NCBI RefSeq assembly: GCF_010183535.1
Contig: NC_071330.1
Span: 11,637,717 to 11,701,716, forward strand
Direction: 5' to 3'
Length of the DNA stretch: 64,000 nucleotides
DNA from: Caenorhabditis remanei
Taxonomy: Eukaryota; Nematoda; Chromadorea; Rhabditida; Rhabditidae
The position numbers and the translations under genes are program-made. Positions 8,577-18,866 of this stretch are shown in pieces. Within the stretch, counting starts at the first letter, position 1, and each line of letters begins with the position of its first letter. A model generated the notes under the pieces. That model made no database searches and had not been told where the DNA came from. It worked only from the letters and a program-made list of their open reading frames with translations.

Positions 8577-9350
8577 ATGTCTGCTGAACAAGCCCCTGCC
8601 GATGTCCATGCCGTCGATGCTCCAGTTGCTGAGGCTGCTCCAGCCGAACCAACTGTCTACATCACGTTGGAGTCACATCATGGAATGGAAGTGAAGATCT
8701 CTTCCCTTGCCTTGAAACAATCGAAAACTCTCGACGATCTTGTGTCAAATCTTCATGGAGGAGAAGACCCGCATGAAGCGATTCCTGTGGCTGATGTCAC
8801 TAAAGATACTTTGGTGAAAATCGTACAATGGTGTGAGAAACACGCAGGGGAACCGAGACTTCCTGATGACTTCGTTGCGGACCACGAATTCGTCATTCCG
8901 GAATGGGATCAAGAGTTTCTCGATATCGATAACGACGTGCTCTTCGAATTGATGCTCGCTAGCAACTATCTCAATATCAAGAAACTTTCGATATATGGGA
9001 TGAAGAAGGTTGCTTTGATGGCCAAGGGAAAGTCTCCAGAAGAGCTTCGTGAACTCTACGCAATTCCAACTGACGAACAGGATGAGGTTGCTGAAGCTAG
9101 AGCTAGAGCTAGAGCTGCAGCTAGAGCTGCAGCCAGAGCTGCAGCTGCAGCTGGTGCTGGAGCTGGAGATGGAACTGGAGATGGAACTGGAGCCGAAGCT
9201 GCTGGAGCTGGATCTGGAGCTGGAGCAGCGGTCGCTGATGTTGGAGCTGGAGCTGGAGCCGAAGAAGCCGTTGCTGAAGCTGGAGGCGAGGATGCTGTTG
9301 CTGACGAGGGAGCTGCTCCAGAAGACGACGCTGCTCAACCTTCTGACTAA
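8577..9350 (+). CDS. Skp1-related protein with long Ala/Arg/Gly tail, 257 aa
   Basis: Single-exon Skp1-family gene. The extension is about residues 1-26. The POZ core reads YITLESHHGMEVKISSLALK and WCEKHAGEP, and the Skp1 core has EWDQEFLDID, LASNYLNIKKL and MAKGKSPEELR. The C-terminal ~90 residues are low complexity: ARARARAAARAAARAAAA, then Gly/Ala/Asp repeats (GAGAGDGTGDGTG), then an acidic end. At DNA level this is a hexanucleotide-type repeat of GCTAGA, GCTGCA and GCTGGA units (9091-9270), so the tail grew by slippage. The 23-nt leader before the ATG equals that at 6947. AATAAA is at 9402-9407. Adaptor role is inferred from the family; the tail has no known function. Confidence 0.92.
   Translation: MSAEQAPADVHAVDAPVAEAAPAEPTVYITLESHHGMEVKISSLALKQSKTLDDLVSNLHGGEDPHEAIPVADVTKDTLVKIVQWCEKHAGEPRLPDDFVADHEFVIPEWDQEFLDIDNDVLFELMLASNYLNIKKLSIYGMKKVALMAKGKSPEELRELYAIPTDEQDEVAEARARARAAARAAARAAAAAGAGAGDGTGDGTGAEAAGAGSGAGAAVADVGAGAGAEEAVAEAGGEDAVADEGAAPEDDAAQPSD
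9091..9270 (+). repeat. Coding hexanucleotide repeat in skr tail
   Basis: Tandem GCTAGA, then GCTGCA, then GCTGGAGCTGGA units, in frame with the gene at 8577, encoding the Ala-Arg and Gly-Ala stretches. The opposite strand is also open here as a shadow of the repeat. Confidence 0.8.
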
Positions 9351-9744
9351 CCTTGTAATTGGAAGTGTCTATATTGATTAAAGTTTTTTGTCCTATTCTT
9401 GAATAAAGTACGTCTTATCATGAATATGTGTTTTTTTTTTCGATATTTCAGAAACCTGGGGGCTCAACATCGAGGAAAGGCACATAATTTGAGTCAACTG
9501 ATTCAGTCTAACCGTGTAATATTGCTGAATTTGTTTAGCGGTCACCAAACGTTTTTGATATTTCGCTTTCAGTTTCTTATCTAAAAAGTGCAAGACTGAG
9601 CGAGACGCAGGGAAGAAACAGTTCTGAAACTATTTACATTTGCTCACTCTTATATTATAGGCATATTTTATAAAAGAATCGTTTCATTTTATTCATTCTA
9701 TCATATTGGAAAAGTCGACGTTTTGGAGAAGTCGTTTTCGCATA

Positions 9745-12700
9745 ATGGATACTAGAACTGTGATTGGAATTGTGGTTTTGCAGGTGAGCTGAATGAAAAT
9801 AGTTGTTTTTTTTCAATTGAAATTAATAACAATATGAATTAGTTATTTCGCAATCGTGGCATTTCGAATTGTTTCGTTTTCAAAAGTTTCTGGTTTCACA
9901 TTCTCCCATACTGCGAAAAAGAACTGCAAGGCGATTTTTTTCACGTTTTAATTCAATTCTTTTATTTTTTGCACTGAAAATGCAGTCTTTTCAGGTTTTT
10001 AGACGGCGCAATGGAAGAAAAAAGGTCCCGTCCTACAGAAATGTAGAAAACAAAATTCTCTATCTTATGAGTCAGAAACCGTGAATTTTGGTCTGAAATT
10101 CACTTTTTCTATACAGAAAAACTGATTTTCAGAAAATTGAGTATAACTTTTTCGGTAGAAAACATTTTCTAATAAAACTTGCACATAATGTTCTTGAGGA
10201 TGCTCCAAAACTGTTACAATTTTTTTGAAAAAAAATATTGGATGAAATGGCAGAAAATCTCATTTTTCTGAAAATCAGTTTTTCTGTATAGAAAAAGTGA
10301 ATTTCAGACCAAAATTCACGGTTTCTGACTCATAAGATAGAGAATTTTATTTTCTACAATTCTGTAGGACGGGACCTTTTTTCATCCATTGCGCCGTCTA
10401 AAAACCTGAAAAAACTGCATTTTCAGTGCAAAAAATAAAAGAATTGAATTAAAACGTGAAAAAATCGCCTTCACGTTCCTTGCAGTTCTTTTTCGCAGTA
10501 TGGGAGACCGTGGGTTTTGATATACTTTTTGGATCGCTGTGAAAATTACAGTAGTCTGAAAATATTCGCCATAGTTTTGTGAATGAACCCAACTGTAGTT
10601 ACATACGAGAACTGTATAAATTAAACTGTTCCTGTTTTCAGAAAACCCCACTAGAATATTATATATCTTGCCAAGACACGTTTCCTGGAAACCAAGATGG
10701 AATTCTCACTACGAACTCAAGTCAAACAGTAAAAGTGGGAGACTGGGTTTCAATGAACTTCTCAAAAGCAGAAGCAGAAATGTACTTCCCTAATCCAAAA
10801 AATAAAACCGCTCCACAATTTAAAACAGCGAATTACATGGTCATACCGGAGTATTTTAAAACGGAAGTCGAAGGAAAAACTATACGAATCAAGGTGGAAC
10901 AATATTTGACGGAGAATCAAAGAGAAATTGATCATAACTACTTTTTCAAAATTTAGTAAGTTTCAGATTTTGAATATTACTCAATGGATATCATTTTTCA
11001 GTAATAACCTAAATCTTCAATTTGCTGCCGGACGTTACTTACTAACATTAAAACGGAAACGACCGGCTCCATATATGCAGAGTGTGTGGGTACTGGAAAA
11101 TGTGGAGATTCCTGTAGAAAGCAGTGGCGTCTCTCTTATTGGAATTGTTGCTGGCGCTGACAAAAATCAACCGGATCTTTACTACGTGTGGACGAAGGAA
11201 CGTCCGGTCGGACAAGATATTACTATTAGATCTAAGAATATTTCATTGGGAACTTGGATAACAATGAGAATTCCGAAAGATCAAATGAACAAATATGCTC
11301 TTGAAACCAAAAACTATTCGATGATGGAGAAAAGCCTATATCCAACAGAGATAATGAACGGAACGATTGCTCTGAAATTAGAGTTGTGGCTGACTGCAAA
11401 CTCAAGAGAGATAAGTCATCCATTTGTAGGAAATATCATGTAAGTTTTGAAAACAGACATTTCGGACGTTCTGGTTCTAAAACGCCATCACTCCTTGATG
11501 TTGACTTCTGAGCCACTATATAAAATTTTACAGAAAAAAAACTACAAACTTCTCGGAATCTGGAAAATACCTCATCACAATAAAACGACAGATTAACAAG
11601 AAGGATGTTCAGCCAATCAAAAGTGTTTGGCATTTAATAGATAGTAAACTTGTAAGTCTTGTCTTTGTTTGTCCGGATATCCACTTCTTTCCTAGATCGA
11701 GCTGGAATCAACCCACGTGGCATCAATTGCCCACCCGCGTCAATCACTGATCGATCAGAACATTCAACGTGGACAAAACAGCTTCAATGTAATGATAACA
11801 GGGGTACTGTACCTTGAAACTTTACATTTCAGAATAGAGCGAGATCTAAATCCAGAGGAAGATCCATGTCTAGAGCGAGAGTCCAAGACAATCAAATTGA
11901 ATTAAATGGAATAGTTGTAGCAAACGGAACAGGTTGTAAATATGTGTTTTGCAAGGAACGACTCCCTGGAAACGATATTAAAATAAATGATGATTCGAAA
12001 TTGGGTCTAGGAAAATGGGTACAATTCCGTATTTCACAACAAGAGATGGACGAATTCTTTCCGAAAGAAATGCCTTCAAACGGAGAATATCCAATGTTTT
12101 GGTGCCAAGAATTCACCGAGATTCCTGAAATTCATCCGACGAAAATCAGTGGACAGAAAAAAGCTATCCTCCTGGAGTTGGAACTTGATATTAAAGAAAA
12201 TTCAAGAGTAGAAGATTTGTGGCACCCATCTGTGAATTATATTATGTAAGTTGGTAACTCAGAGAGATACGGTTGGGATCAGCAATACGGTTCTTTTCAG
12301 AAATGAATCTTACACATTTCCCCAATCTGGTAAATATTTATTGACTGTTATTCGAGGAAAAAACAGGACTGGCCTTGTAAAAAGTGTTTGGTTTTTAAGA
12401 GAATATAAATTGGTGAGTGTTTCAATTCGAACATCCAAATCCCTTTTGTCATTTTTCAGCTAGAGCCTACCAATCAACATAACTCTAGTTTCGATCAAAT
12501 GACGCCACAGAGACAATCACTGATCGATCAAAACATTCAACGTGGACAAAATAGCTTTAATGTAATGATAACAGGAGTACTGTACCTTGACACGTTACAT
12601 TTCAGAATAGAGCTACATCTTCATCTAGAGGAAGATCAATGTCAAGATCTAGAGCGGATAACTCTCGTTTCGATCAAATGACTCCACAGAGACACGTCCA

Positions 12701-13647
12701 GTTTGACCATTATGTAAGACATATAATTTAACTGTAGTAATGAGTGACACACTTTTCAGGGTAGATCCAGTTCAAGACCAAGAGGAATTTTGAAAAATGC
12801 GAATCCGATCTTCGTGAGCAATGTGAGTCCAAATCCAGACGGGCCATCTTCTTCAAGTCAGCCGGCTCGTTATTCATATTCGCCTAGCCAAATGACTCCT
12901 CAACCCGATACCTACCTGGTGGGTTTTATATTCACATTTTAATCAATGTCTGAAACTTTTCAGCCATCACTATCTCCGATTCCAGCTCCCCGTACTATTG
13001 GTACAACTCCTCGCCAATCTCAAACTAACGAGAATCAAACTGGAATTATTATCGGGATTAATTATAAAGGAAGCTATGAAATGATATTTGTTTGGTTGAT
13101 TGCCGAGAAAACGTTTGTTTAGAAATCTGGAATCTTGACATAATAAAATTATTTTCAGAGCAGCTGCATTGAAATTAACGTTCCCTTCTGGAAAACTGAA
13201 TCTCGGTCTTGGATCATTCTTCAGTGCTCCGTTTACTAATGAAAATGGGGTAAGAATTTAGAAAAGATAGATGAAGATCAGTTATTCTTAATTCCAGAGA
13301 TGGTCATCGTCTGGACCGGTTACCATAGTCGATAAAATCGATGGAGTCTCAACCAGAGTGAACGGACAAGGTGGTGTTGAGCTCCAGGTTTATGCTGAGG
13401 GACTGCATGAGCCAGATCACAAGCACTTTAACTACCCGTGGATTCCTCATGATTATTTTGGAGATATAGTGAGTGACAAGGGGAGACTTGTGACATCTTG
13501 ATGATTATGAAACATTAATTTCAGATAGACAATCGAGGGCAACTTGAAATGCACGGGAAAGTCAAATACCATATGATAATAAAAAGAAGCCGTGTCAAAT
13601 CGGAAGAAAACTTTCAGTGGGTCGTCGTGGAGCAAATTAGAGTTTAA
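9745..13647 (+). CDS. Four-module nematode protein with Ser/Arg-rich linkers, 809 aa
   Basis: Fourteen exons: 9745-9783, 10642-10955, 11002-11439, 11534-11651, 11696-11788, 11833-12245, 12301-12412, 12460-12561, 12606-12713, 12760-12918, 12964-13112, 13159-13249, 13298-13468, 13525-13647 (2430 nt, frame closed). I do not recognise the family. The protein has four related modules, at about residues 6-163, 167-303, 355-509 and 655-809. The module pattern is GIV, then Y-V-W/F-CKER-G-DI, then LG-W--M, then FP, then L-LE, then HPF-GNI, then GRYLLTI-R and VW-L. Between modules 2 and 3 lies an Arg/Ser linker (NRARSKSRGRSMSRARV); between 3 and 4 a longer SR/Pro/Gln linker includes RPRGILKN. There is no signal peptide or membrane segment, so it is probably intracellular; SR-type linkers hint at nuclear location (inference). 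A tandem paralogue follows at 14327. AATAAA is at 13824-13829. Confidence 0.85.
9902..10507. mobile_element. Large foldback element in intron 1
   Basis: A ~240-bp left arm starting TCTCCCATACTGCGAAAAAG is repeated in reverse complement as the right arm ending CTTTTTCGCAGTATGGGAGA, with a loop of about 110 bp near 10140-10255. The arms match closely; small indels separate them. It lies wholly within intron 1 (9784-10641) of the 809-aa gene. There is no coding potential; a foldback or MITE-type transposon is inferred. Confidence 0.9.
11696..11865 (+). repeat. Internal exon-intron-exon duplication, copy 1
   Basis: Exon 5, intron 5 and the start of exon 6 of the 809-aa gene. The part from about 11735 (CGTCAATCACTGATCGATCA) through the 44-nt intron to GGAAGATCCATGTC is repeated at about 12508-12643, nearly base for base including the intron. 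Confidence 0.85.
12460..12655 (+). repeat. Internal exon-intron-exon duplication, copy 2
   Basis: Exon 8, intron 8 and the start of exon 9. It matches copy 1 and encodes the same DQNIQRGQNSFN and GRSMSR peptides. Here the SKSRG block has become SSSRG. FDQMTPQR additionally occurs twice (exons 8 and 9). Confidence 0.85.
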
Positions 13648-14326
13648 AGTTTTTGATTAATTTTATTTCTCTTCTCGTTTTTCAATTTTTAGTAATTAAT
13701 TTCTTAAGTCGTTTTCCATAATTCATTTTTTTAATGTCAGAGGCAATTTGTTCTTTTTTTCTAAATGTTTTGAAATTTCAAATTAAATTCTCGTTTTTGT
13801 GATTCTGGTAACTTGTCACCCTAAATAAAGTGTTTTGCATTTTTTTAAAGAGAAAACGCTTTATTCACAGGTTTATCTTATTATCCAGGATTCAATTTCT
13901 GTTCAAATGCTTCCGTTTTTCAATGAGCCAGTCATTTCTTAACCTGCACTGGCACTGTCACAAGCCTTCAATCTAGACTCTATCGTCATTAATAAGTTTA
14001 GTTAGAATTATACTTCCGGCGCGTACGTTGAAATCATGAAAAATTTAGAATTTTTATCTTATCAGTGAAACTCGGAAAGCAGTTTGTGTTGCTACATTGA
14101 CAGGTTTCCATTCAACATTTCAAACTTTTATTTTTTGGTGAAAAGTTTCATAGAATATTCTCTCTTTCTCTACATCTTCTCCATCTGAAACTGTCAGTCA
14201 CCGCAAATACTTCTTTTTATTTGCTCTTCCTCACTTTTAAATTCAGAATGGAGTCTTAAAAGCAGAGACAGCAACTGATAACGTCTATTCAGAACATTTT
14301 GAAACAAGAAGGAATTGTTGAGCAAA

Positions 14327-17300
14327 ATGGAGGACTGTAAGACTTATATTGGTATAGTCATTGCTCGGGTGAGTCCAAAATGTACACTATGTAGTTTTTA
14401 GTTTGCGACTTTGAGAGTATACCCGGGTGTCCCCGACTGTTATACTCACTTGTCTTAACACGTTGATTTTGAAAATTTAATTTTCAGAAGGTTTGGAGCA
14501 AAACAGACAGAGATACTGTGGGATTTGTGATTGAAAGATTTTCGAAAAGTTTCGAAAAACTGTAACTTTTTGACTTTTTACGGGAATTTGATGGTTTTTA
14601 GCCTAAAATTTGCGCAATAGTGAGTTCTAACTGTGAGAAATAGTGTAAGTTGGTTTCAGCTTATGGATAGTGGGTCTCACCACGGAAACTACAGTGCTCT
14701 TCTTTTTTTTTTAAACATTCCGAGCCCAGTCATGATTATACTCATTTGAAAGGTCTCAGCTTGTTGATTCCAAAAATATTAATTTTATTACAAAAACTAT
14801 AAATATTTGATATACCGTAAATACTGTATTATAACGGCACCCCATCTATACTCGGGTTTTGTGAATATGGTAATCCCGGTGCTTTTTCTTGGGTCAGATT
14901 AGAAGCAGCGTGATTAGTAACATCCAGAGAATAGAACGTCCAAAAAAGTTTTTCCGTTTAAATTTTTTGAGATTCAAAAACCACAAAATTTCTCTCGGAG
15001 GCAGTTGAAAAATATAACGGCATGCCGTTATAATACAGTATTTACGGTAATTGGGAAATCTTCTACACCAGAATACACTCTCCAAGTCTATAACTGTTAA
15101 ATAATCAGCTTATTGTTAAATTTCAGATAGAACACTCGGAAGTATACAGTGTTTGGTGTCCAATAACATATATCGGCAGGCATGGATTCATCACAGCCAA
15201 TCCCATGAAACCAGTAAAATTGGGGGATTGGGTATCGATGAATTTCTACAAGAAAGAAGCGGATATATACTTTCCTGAACCAAAACAAGCGTCAGCTCCG
15301 AAATTTACCTCAACAAATTATATAGTGATTCGGGAATGGTATAAGACCGAAGTGGATGGAGTCACGATTCGAGTGACATTGGAACAACATTTGGTGGCAA
15401 ATCAAATGATGATTAAGCACCATTTCTTCGGAAACATTTTGTGAGTTTTTTGAAGAGTAGTATGGGTTTTTAAATTTTGCTTCCAACACTAAGCTCTATT
15501 TTCCAGAAACACATCAAATATTCAATTTCCTGCCGGCCATTTCAATGTGACAATCAGAAGAATAAAAGTGAAACCAGATATGGTATATGAGTGGATTTAT
15601 GATAGTATCTCACCACTTCCATGTCAACCAGAAAACGAAGAAATTAATCTGATAGGAATAGTGATAGGAGTCAGCCCAGTGCAACTCAATAAATTTAATG
15701 TTTGGTGTAAGGAACGAGTTGTTGGAGCCGACATAACTATAACAACGGACACTATGGAATTGGGAACATGGGTCCGGATGACTATTCAAAAGAATCAGAT
15801 GACTCAAGTGTTTCCTGAATGTGATAATTATACAATTATTCCACCAATGCATAAAACTGATTTAATTGGATACAAGAGAAATAGAGTTCAATTAACATTG
15901 GAATGCTTTGTCATGAAGAGGGATATGCCCTTGTTTCATCCATTCGTCGGAGAAATTTTGTGAGTTTTTCATTGAGAAAATATAGATAGTACGGCTTTCA
16001 TCAGACATACTGTCATGCCAGACATTGAACGTGCAGAAAAGGATAAAATGTGACCTTTTTCAGTCGAAATGACTAAGTTCGAGAGGGTCTTACGATATCC
16101 CTGATTTTTCGACAAAGTAAATTATAGGTTTTTAATGAATAATGCAGATTAAAAGTAGAGCTCTATTTTTGTAGTTGACAACTTTTTTGTACGAACATTC
16201 ACTAGCAAGTTACGTATCGATAAAGTAATTTCTTCCTCAAATTGACCAACTTCAGTGCAAAATAGTGCGATTTTTGAGCTGTCGTCTTAAAATGACTATA
16301 TGTAACTCTTTAGGGAGTGTCCGTACATAAAAAACATTAACTGCAAAAATAAAGCTCTACTTTTAATTTGCGTGATTCATTAAAAACCTACTAGATGTGA
16401 CAATCAAAACTACTAGGACACCCTCTAAAAGTCGAATCTTTTTGCCCAGTGCTGTATCTTTTCCGCATCTAATCGAAATTAACTCAAATCAATCCAAAAT
16501 TTTCAGAAACAATACAATTACTTTCAACGAATGCGGAAAGTATTCAATCACCGTGGAGTGCCCGAACAACAAATTGAGTAAAATGAACAAACGTCTGTGG
16601 CGTCTCACAAATAAGGAGTTGGTAAGTGGCCTTTGATTCGAATGTATTTTCATATGCTCAATGGTTTATAGATTCTACCGGAACATGCACCGGTTGTTCC
16701 CTCTCCTGTCGGTTTGCAACATCAATCACGATTAAATCAAAGATCACAATTCGAACAGATGGATCAGGTTAGACCAAATAGAGTACTGTAACCGTAGTTC
16801 TCAGTTTTCAGAAAAGAGCAAGATCCAAGTCCCGTGCTCGATCAAAGTCCCGTACTAGATCAAAATCTCGAGGAAGATCGAAATCTAGTGGAAGAGGAAT
16901 CGAGTTGACTGGGCTAGTCGTGGAAGGAGTTCCCTCATCTCCGCGTCAAAGATATGTTTGGTGTAAAGAACGTCCAGCAGGAAACGAAATAATCGTTGAA
17001 AATAAAAATTATGCACTGAAACTTGGACAATGGATCAAACTCCATGTTTCGCAGCAGGAATTTGAGGAATTCTTTCCAAGTGAAACTCTTGAAAATGGAC
17101 AATATCCATGGTTTTTGTGTGATGATTATACCGAGATCGATGATGTTTATCCGACTGAAAGGACATCCTCAAAACAGAAACCAGTGAGCTTGAATATGAC
17201 AGTAACAAGCAACGATGCACATGAAGTACTGACTCCGTTTTTGGGAAGTTCGAAGTGAGTTGACAGTCTAGTCTGACACATTAGATATCTCTTCTCTTTC

Positions 17301-18807
17301 AGCATAATATCAACTATATCCAATCAATCAGGATACTATTCAGTTACTATCTCCTGGACAAAACCGACAGACAAAAACTCTACCAGTAGATTTTGGATGT
17401 TAGAGAAATGTGATTGGGTGAGGATCTGTCATTATGTCGTTATATCCCTACAACTTTATTTAGATCGATCCTGAAACTTCCCAGCTTTTTCCTCTTGACA
17501 TTCAAGATCAAATAGTAATGAATAACCAAAGAGAGAGAACAAGATCCAAATCGAGATCAAGAAAAAACACCAATCAATTAGTGAGACAACTTTCGTCGTG
17601 TAGCTTGAGCGTAAGAGTTCACTTCTGAAGAAAGGAATCACAAAAGGACACTTTCAGACAAATATTGGCAGAGATGAACCTCAGATTGAAGCCAGTTCAA
17701 GGAGATCAGTTGGAATTTTGAAAAATGCTGGTCCTGCACCAATCAATAGTCAGTTAATCAGACATTCATCCACCCAGAGCTTGAATGTGAGTTTTGCCAC
17801 AGGTCTACGGTAGATCAACTTCACTTCAGTTGAAAATGCCCAACTTTGAGAGTGCCTCATAGTAAAACTAACTATCCCACAAAATAACTTTTTATGGGAT
17901 CGAACAGACCAAGAGTAGAACTCCATTTTTTTAGTTGACAACTTTTTTGTACAGACACTCCCTAGAGAGTTATGGTCATTTTAAGACGATAGCTCAAAAA
18001 TATCACTATTTTGCACTGAAATTGGTCGATTTGACGGAGTAAGAAGGTTCAACTGGAAACGGTCAAACTCTATAATTTTTTGACAAGTACTGCAGCACAA
18101 GTTCATCTCCAAGTTTCAGATTCCGGAACAGCCTATTCCAAAACCCAGAACCCGTGTCGGAAGAGTGAATCCTCCCCTTCCTCCTTCTCATCCTCCTGTG
18201 GCTGCTCCATACGATAAAAAGGCAGTAATCCTAAGAATCGTGCCTAACGAAAATGGAGAATCGATATTTGGCTGGCTGTTAGACGAAAAAGAGTTTGTCT
18301 AGAATCTTTGAAAATTAGATCCCCTTGAATTTTTTCAGAGAATGCCGTCTTCATCTGAAAAATAATTCCGGAAGTTTGAGTCTGCAACCAGGAACATTTA
18401 TCATAGCACCGTTCACTAAGAGAGATGAGGTGTGATAGGAAAGTTTGAAAAAAGTGAATGACAATTTCAGAAATGGACGGCATACACAAATGTTCGAGTG
18501 ATTGAAAGTCCATATGAGACCAAAGTCAATCATAGAGGAGGAGTGGATATACATATAATGGTTGGAAATATATATCCACCTGATCCACAGCATTTCTTTC
18601 ACCCGTGGGTTCAACATTATGAGTTTGGAACTGTCGTAAGTAAAACAATCCAGAGAGAATCCAGAAATCGACTTTTTCCAGATTGACAACTACAACAGAC
18701 TTCAGAATCATTCTCATATGAAGTACGAAATGTGGATCAGAAGAGAATGGTTTGGCAATAAGGCAGAGCGTCAATGGTTGGTTGTGGAGCAGATAGAAAA
18801 ACAATAA
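14327..18807 (+). CDS. Four-module nematode protein, tandem paralogue, 792 aa
   Basis: Thirteen exons: 14327-14368, 15127-15440, 15507-15959, 16507-16621, 16672-16767, 16812-17254, 17303-17417, 17464-17580, 17658-17786, 18120-18292, 18339-18429, 18471-18635, 18682-18807 (2379 nt, frame closed). It is a paralogue of the gene at 9745: exon 2 is the same length (314 nt), intron phases in the modules agree, and the same four-module plan is kept (about residues 7-155, 165-308, 365-526, 645-792). The modules carry VWCKERVVGADI and VWCKERPAGNEI. The linker before module 3 is a stronger RS repeat (ARSKSRARSKSRTRSKSRGR), and VGILKNAGP recurs before module 4. Function is unknown to me. Introns 1, 3 and 9 hold inverted-repeat elements. 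The stop codon overlaps an AATAAA (18803-18808), and the convergent gene ends only 60 bp away. Confidence 0.85.
14812..15049. mobile_element. MITE-like element in intron 1
   Basis: Terminal inverted repeats of about 27 bp: TACCGTAAATACTGTATTAT plus AACGGCA at 14812-14839, and the reverse complement at 15023-15049. It is ~238 bp and non-coding, inside intron 1 (14369-15126) of the 792-aa gene. Confidence 0.8.
16125..16430. mobile_element. Inverted-repeat element, family D, degraded
   Basis: Contains the family D core (TAGTTGACAACTTTTTTGTA, GAGTGTCCGTACA, ATTTTTGAGCTGTCGTCTTA). Its outer ends are mutated. It is located in intron 3 of the 792-aa gene. Confidence 0.65.
17826..18060. mobile_element. 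Inverted-repeat element, family D, truncated
   Basis: Left half of family D: CAGTTGAAAATGCCCAACTT, GAGAGTG, then TTAGTTGACAACTTTTTTGT and CACTCCCTAGAGAGTTATGG. The right half is shortened. It occupies most of intron 9 of the 792-aa gene. Confidence 0.7.
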
Positions 18808-18866
18808 AATCGATTTTTTAACATTTTTATTTTGAAATTTCATCATCAATATATTCTCAATTTTCT

